From Gymnopus androsaceus JB14 (Eukaryota; Basidiomycota; Agaricomycetes; Agaricales; Omphalotaceae), in contig ML769518.1 in assembly GCA_009733575.1 (NCBI GenBank), forward strand, positions 1 through 22,091: 22,091 bases of DNA, given 5' to 3'. The notes beneath the pieces are model-generated. The model saw only the letters and a program-made list of their open reading frames with translations. It made no database searches and had not been told where the DNA came from. Positions 20,010-22,091 of the stretch are shown here, in pieces. A program made the translations under genes and the position numbers. The stretch's first letter is position 1; each line of letters begins with the position of its first letter.

Positions 20010-22091
20010 ATGGCAGAAAGTCCAAAAAAGTTGCATTCTCCCTTGGATGTCGAAAAGTATCCGGAAGCTCCTGCAGGAATCAAATTAGAGCAAGTTCATG
20101 TATACGTTAGACATGGTGAGTCTGCGTACAAAGTTCAATTTTCTTTCTTGTGCCAATTTCTTCGATTTAGGCGAAAGAACACCTGTGGGTATACGACTCG
20201 CTGGTCCTCCTGGAAATCTACCAGAGAACTGGATTATGTGTAAAACCGCTCGCAGATTCCAGGCTGCTGTAGGCGGTGGCCTTGTGGCAGAGGAGTTTCA
20301 GCAATCACGGAGAATAGTCGAGAGGGCAGACGGAACACATCATGAGGGCCAGTGGTAAGTTGCCAGCTTTTGTAGCCTGGTGCCACTCTAAATCGCGTCG
20401 CAGTCTGTTGGGTGAACTCACCGATCTTGGTAAAAAGGTTTATCGCCCGCTTCTCTTCGTTTCCCAATTCTCAAATCTTGCCTAGTCAACGTACAGCTAC
20501 GGTAGCTCTCTCCGTGAGCTTTACATCGAAAAGTAAATCTGCTCAATCATCAACTCTTCTCACTCTAAACGATAATTTAGACTAGGATTTCTCCCTGATA
20601 CACTGCAGAGTGCCGAAGAGGTTTATTTTCGGTGCGTGTCGTTGAATATGTTTCTCGGAACCTGCTCCTGACTTTGTGAACGTTTAGAACCACCAATGTC
20701 CCGAGAACAACCGAGTCGCTCCAAGAAATCGTACACGGTCTATATCCCACCCATAAATGTCAACCGGATGTCATCCCTCCGATTTTCGTCAGGTATATAG
20801 GTCCTTCATCAATCTATCTGAACCAACACTCAAAGACACGCATATTCTAGGTCAGGACGCGACGAGAATCTATTGGGTAACAGTGGCAGCTGCAAGCGTT
20901 TAGAAATATTGCTTATCGGTTTTGCACAAGGTGCGTAACGCGTTTGCACCAATTTGAAACACGAAACTGACTCTTCCCTCTCTCTTTCCCTCTCTCAGCC
21001 GCCGCTTCTGGATACAACCATACCCTAGAACCCCTAGACAAGAAGCTCTCTAAATACATAAATGGTCAACCAATCCGGATAGATGGAAAACCACGAGCGT
21101 CGGGAATCTTGGATACAGTAAGCGCCCTGAAATCGCCCGCGCATGATATTCACACCTCCTGTAGATTAAAGCAGCTACCGCTCATGGTGTAAAGGTTCCT
21201 CCTGAATTCGAAGAAAAGGGTGTGATGGACGTTATCGTATGTCCCAGTAAAACATCTATGCTACAACCCTGCTTAGACCCGTCTTTTAGGAAAAGGCAGT
21301 TGTCGCTGAATGGTTTTCAGGTATGTTATGCTCTGCTTCCTCATCGCGCTTTCTCAGACGCTGATCCTACGTTCTTGTTACATCCAGGGTGTGAGATAAT
21401 CCTTCCAGTTCCGCATTTCATGCTTTGTCTACCCATCCGTCTCTAACAACATCTTCATCTTTATCTCTCCAGATAAAACCGAAGAAGTCCGCCGTCTAGG
21501 AATGGGTCGATTATTAGACGATCTTTCGACAAAGATGCAACACAAAGTCGTGCATGGCGACAAAGACCCGCTCAAGATCCTCGTGCATAGTACACATGAT
21601 ACTGCTTTAGCTGGGCTTGCATCTACATTGGATGTTTACGATGACAAGTCAGTACTTCTTTCCCTCGAATTCCAAAGCTCGCTATAACTTGGCGTCATTC
21701 CAGATGGCCCCAGTTCACAAGCTCGATAACATTCGAACTTTTCAAAGCGGCTCCAACAAACAATGTATCATCGATTTTCCAGACAATCATGTCTCCCTTC
21801 AGGTCGAAACCCTCACCAGAGCACTGTGCGTCTCCTGAACCTCTTCTTCCTACTTACTTACTTACTTACTTACTTACTTGCCTGCTTGCATACTCAAACT
21901 TCATCTCTTCATCATCCACATAGACATCCGCATGAGATATCAAAACAAAAACATGGTATTACCTTTATGCGCCGACGAAGGCAAGCATCTCCCTGGTTCA
22001 CCAGAGTTTTGTACATTGGCTGCGTTTAGGGAACGTGTCAAGGAGATTACGCCGTTGGATTTTGAGGCCGAGTGTGTACCTGCTGGACGAA
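20010..22091 (+). CDS. Histidine acid phosphatase (LPA phosphatase type 6-like), 3' truncated
   Basis: The gene has at least nine introns. Exon 1 (20010-20115) ends in VYVRHG and exon 2 starts with ERTPVG, so the catalytic RHGxRxP motif is assembled across the first intron (20116-20170). Later exons read LLGELTDLG, STYSYGSSLRELYIEK, LGFLPDTLQSAEEVYFR, TTNVPRTTESLQEIVHGLYP and GYNHTLEPLDKKLS. The proton-donor motif sits in VHSTHDTALAGL (about 21591-21626), and the last exon continues MVLPLCADEG to the window edge. All frames join without lesions. The family (histidine phosphatase clade 2) removes phosphate from phosphomonoesters. The exact substrate is inferred from motif resemblance only. No signal peptide is seen at this start. 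The first ATG in the frame was chosen. Confidence 0.88.
21850..21880. repeat. (CTTA)n simple repeat in a phosphatase intron
   Basis: About seven copies of the tetranucleotide CTTA lie in the last intron seen, followed by CTTGCCTGCTTGC. Length variation is likely but has no visible effect on the coding frame. Confidence 0.85.

Overview
The window reads as a gene-sparse, transposon-rich stretch of an agaricomycete (mushroom-forming basidiomycete) genome. The evidence is short 44-71 bp GT-AG introns, a fungal NACHT-WD40 NLR gene, a secreted GH71 glucanase with WSC domains, an intron-dense histidine acid phosphatase, and decayed Ty3/Gypsy-type and hAT elements.

Left part (1-9250) is mobile or mobile-like DNA. 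An LTR (96-349) is followed by a leader and one long gag reading frame (417-2870) broken by three in-frame stops, with no protease or reverse transcriptase after it. A second, rearranged fragment of the same LTR family (about 2924-3203) abuts a broken DUF6589-type gene (3204-6896, + strand). That gene is split by a 726-bp non-autonomous hAT element (4784-5509) with 8-bp target duplications and a tRNA-like module inside. Tail-to-tail with it, 151 bp away, is a broken RecQ-like helicase gene (7048-9249, - strand). Gag, DUF6589 gene and helicase share one decay signature: eight of ten in-frame stops are TGA, mostly where Arg CGA would fit.

Middle part (9643-14321): a NACHT-WD40 receptor gene on the - strand with 15 near-identical 43-residue WD40 repeats. 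Just upstream lies a 355-bp relic of a WSC-domain gene, homologous to the GH71 gene 2.3 kb further right.

Right part (15116-22091): a small acidic protein gene (+), converging on a GH71 alpha-1,3-glucanase with three WSC domains (-), which diverges from a histidine acid phosphatase gene (+) that runs off the end. The GH71 gene and the NLR gene show only single-base insertions, no stops by substitution, so they decay differently or carry sequencing errors.

The most unusual signal is in the retroelement. The gag coding region is tiled almost end to end by short perfect inverted repeats (arms of 7-11 bp, mostly 0-8 nt loops). Two tandem copies of one 219-bp period differ by a paired change that keeps the stem intact while creating a stop codon.
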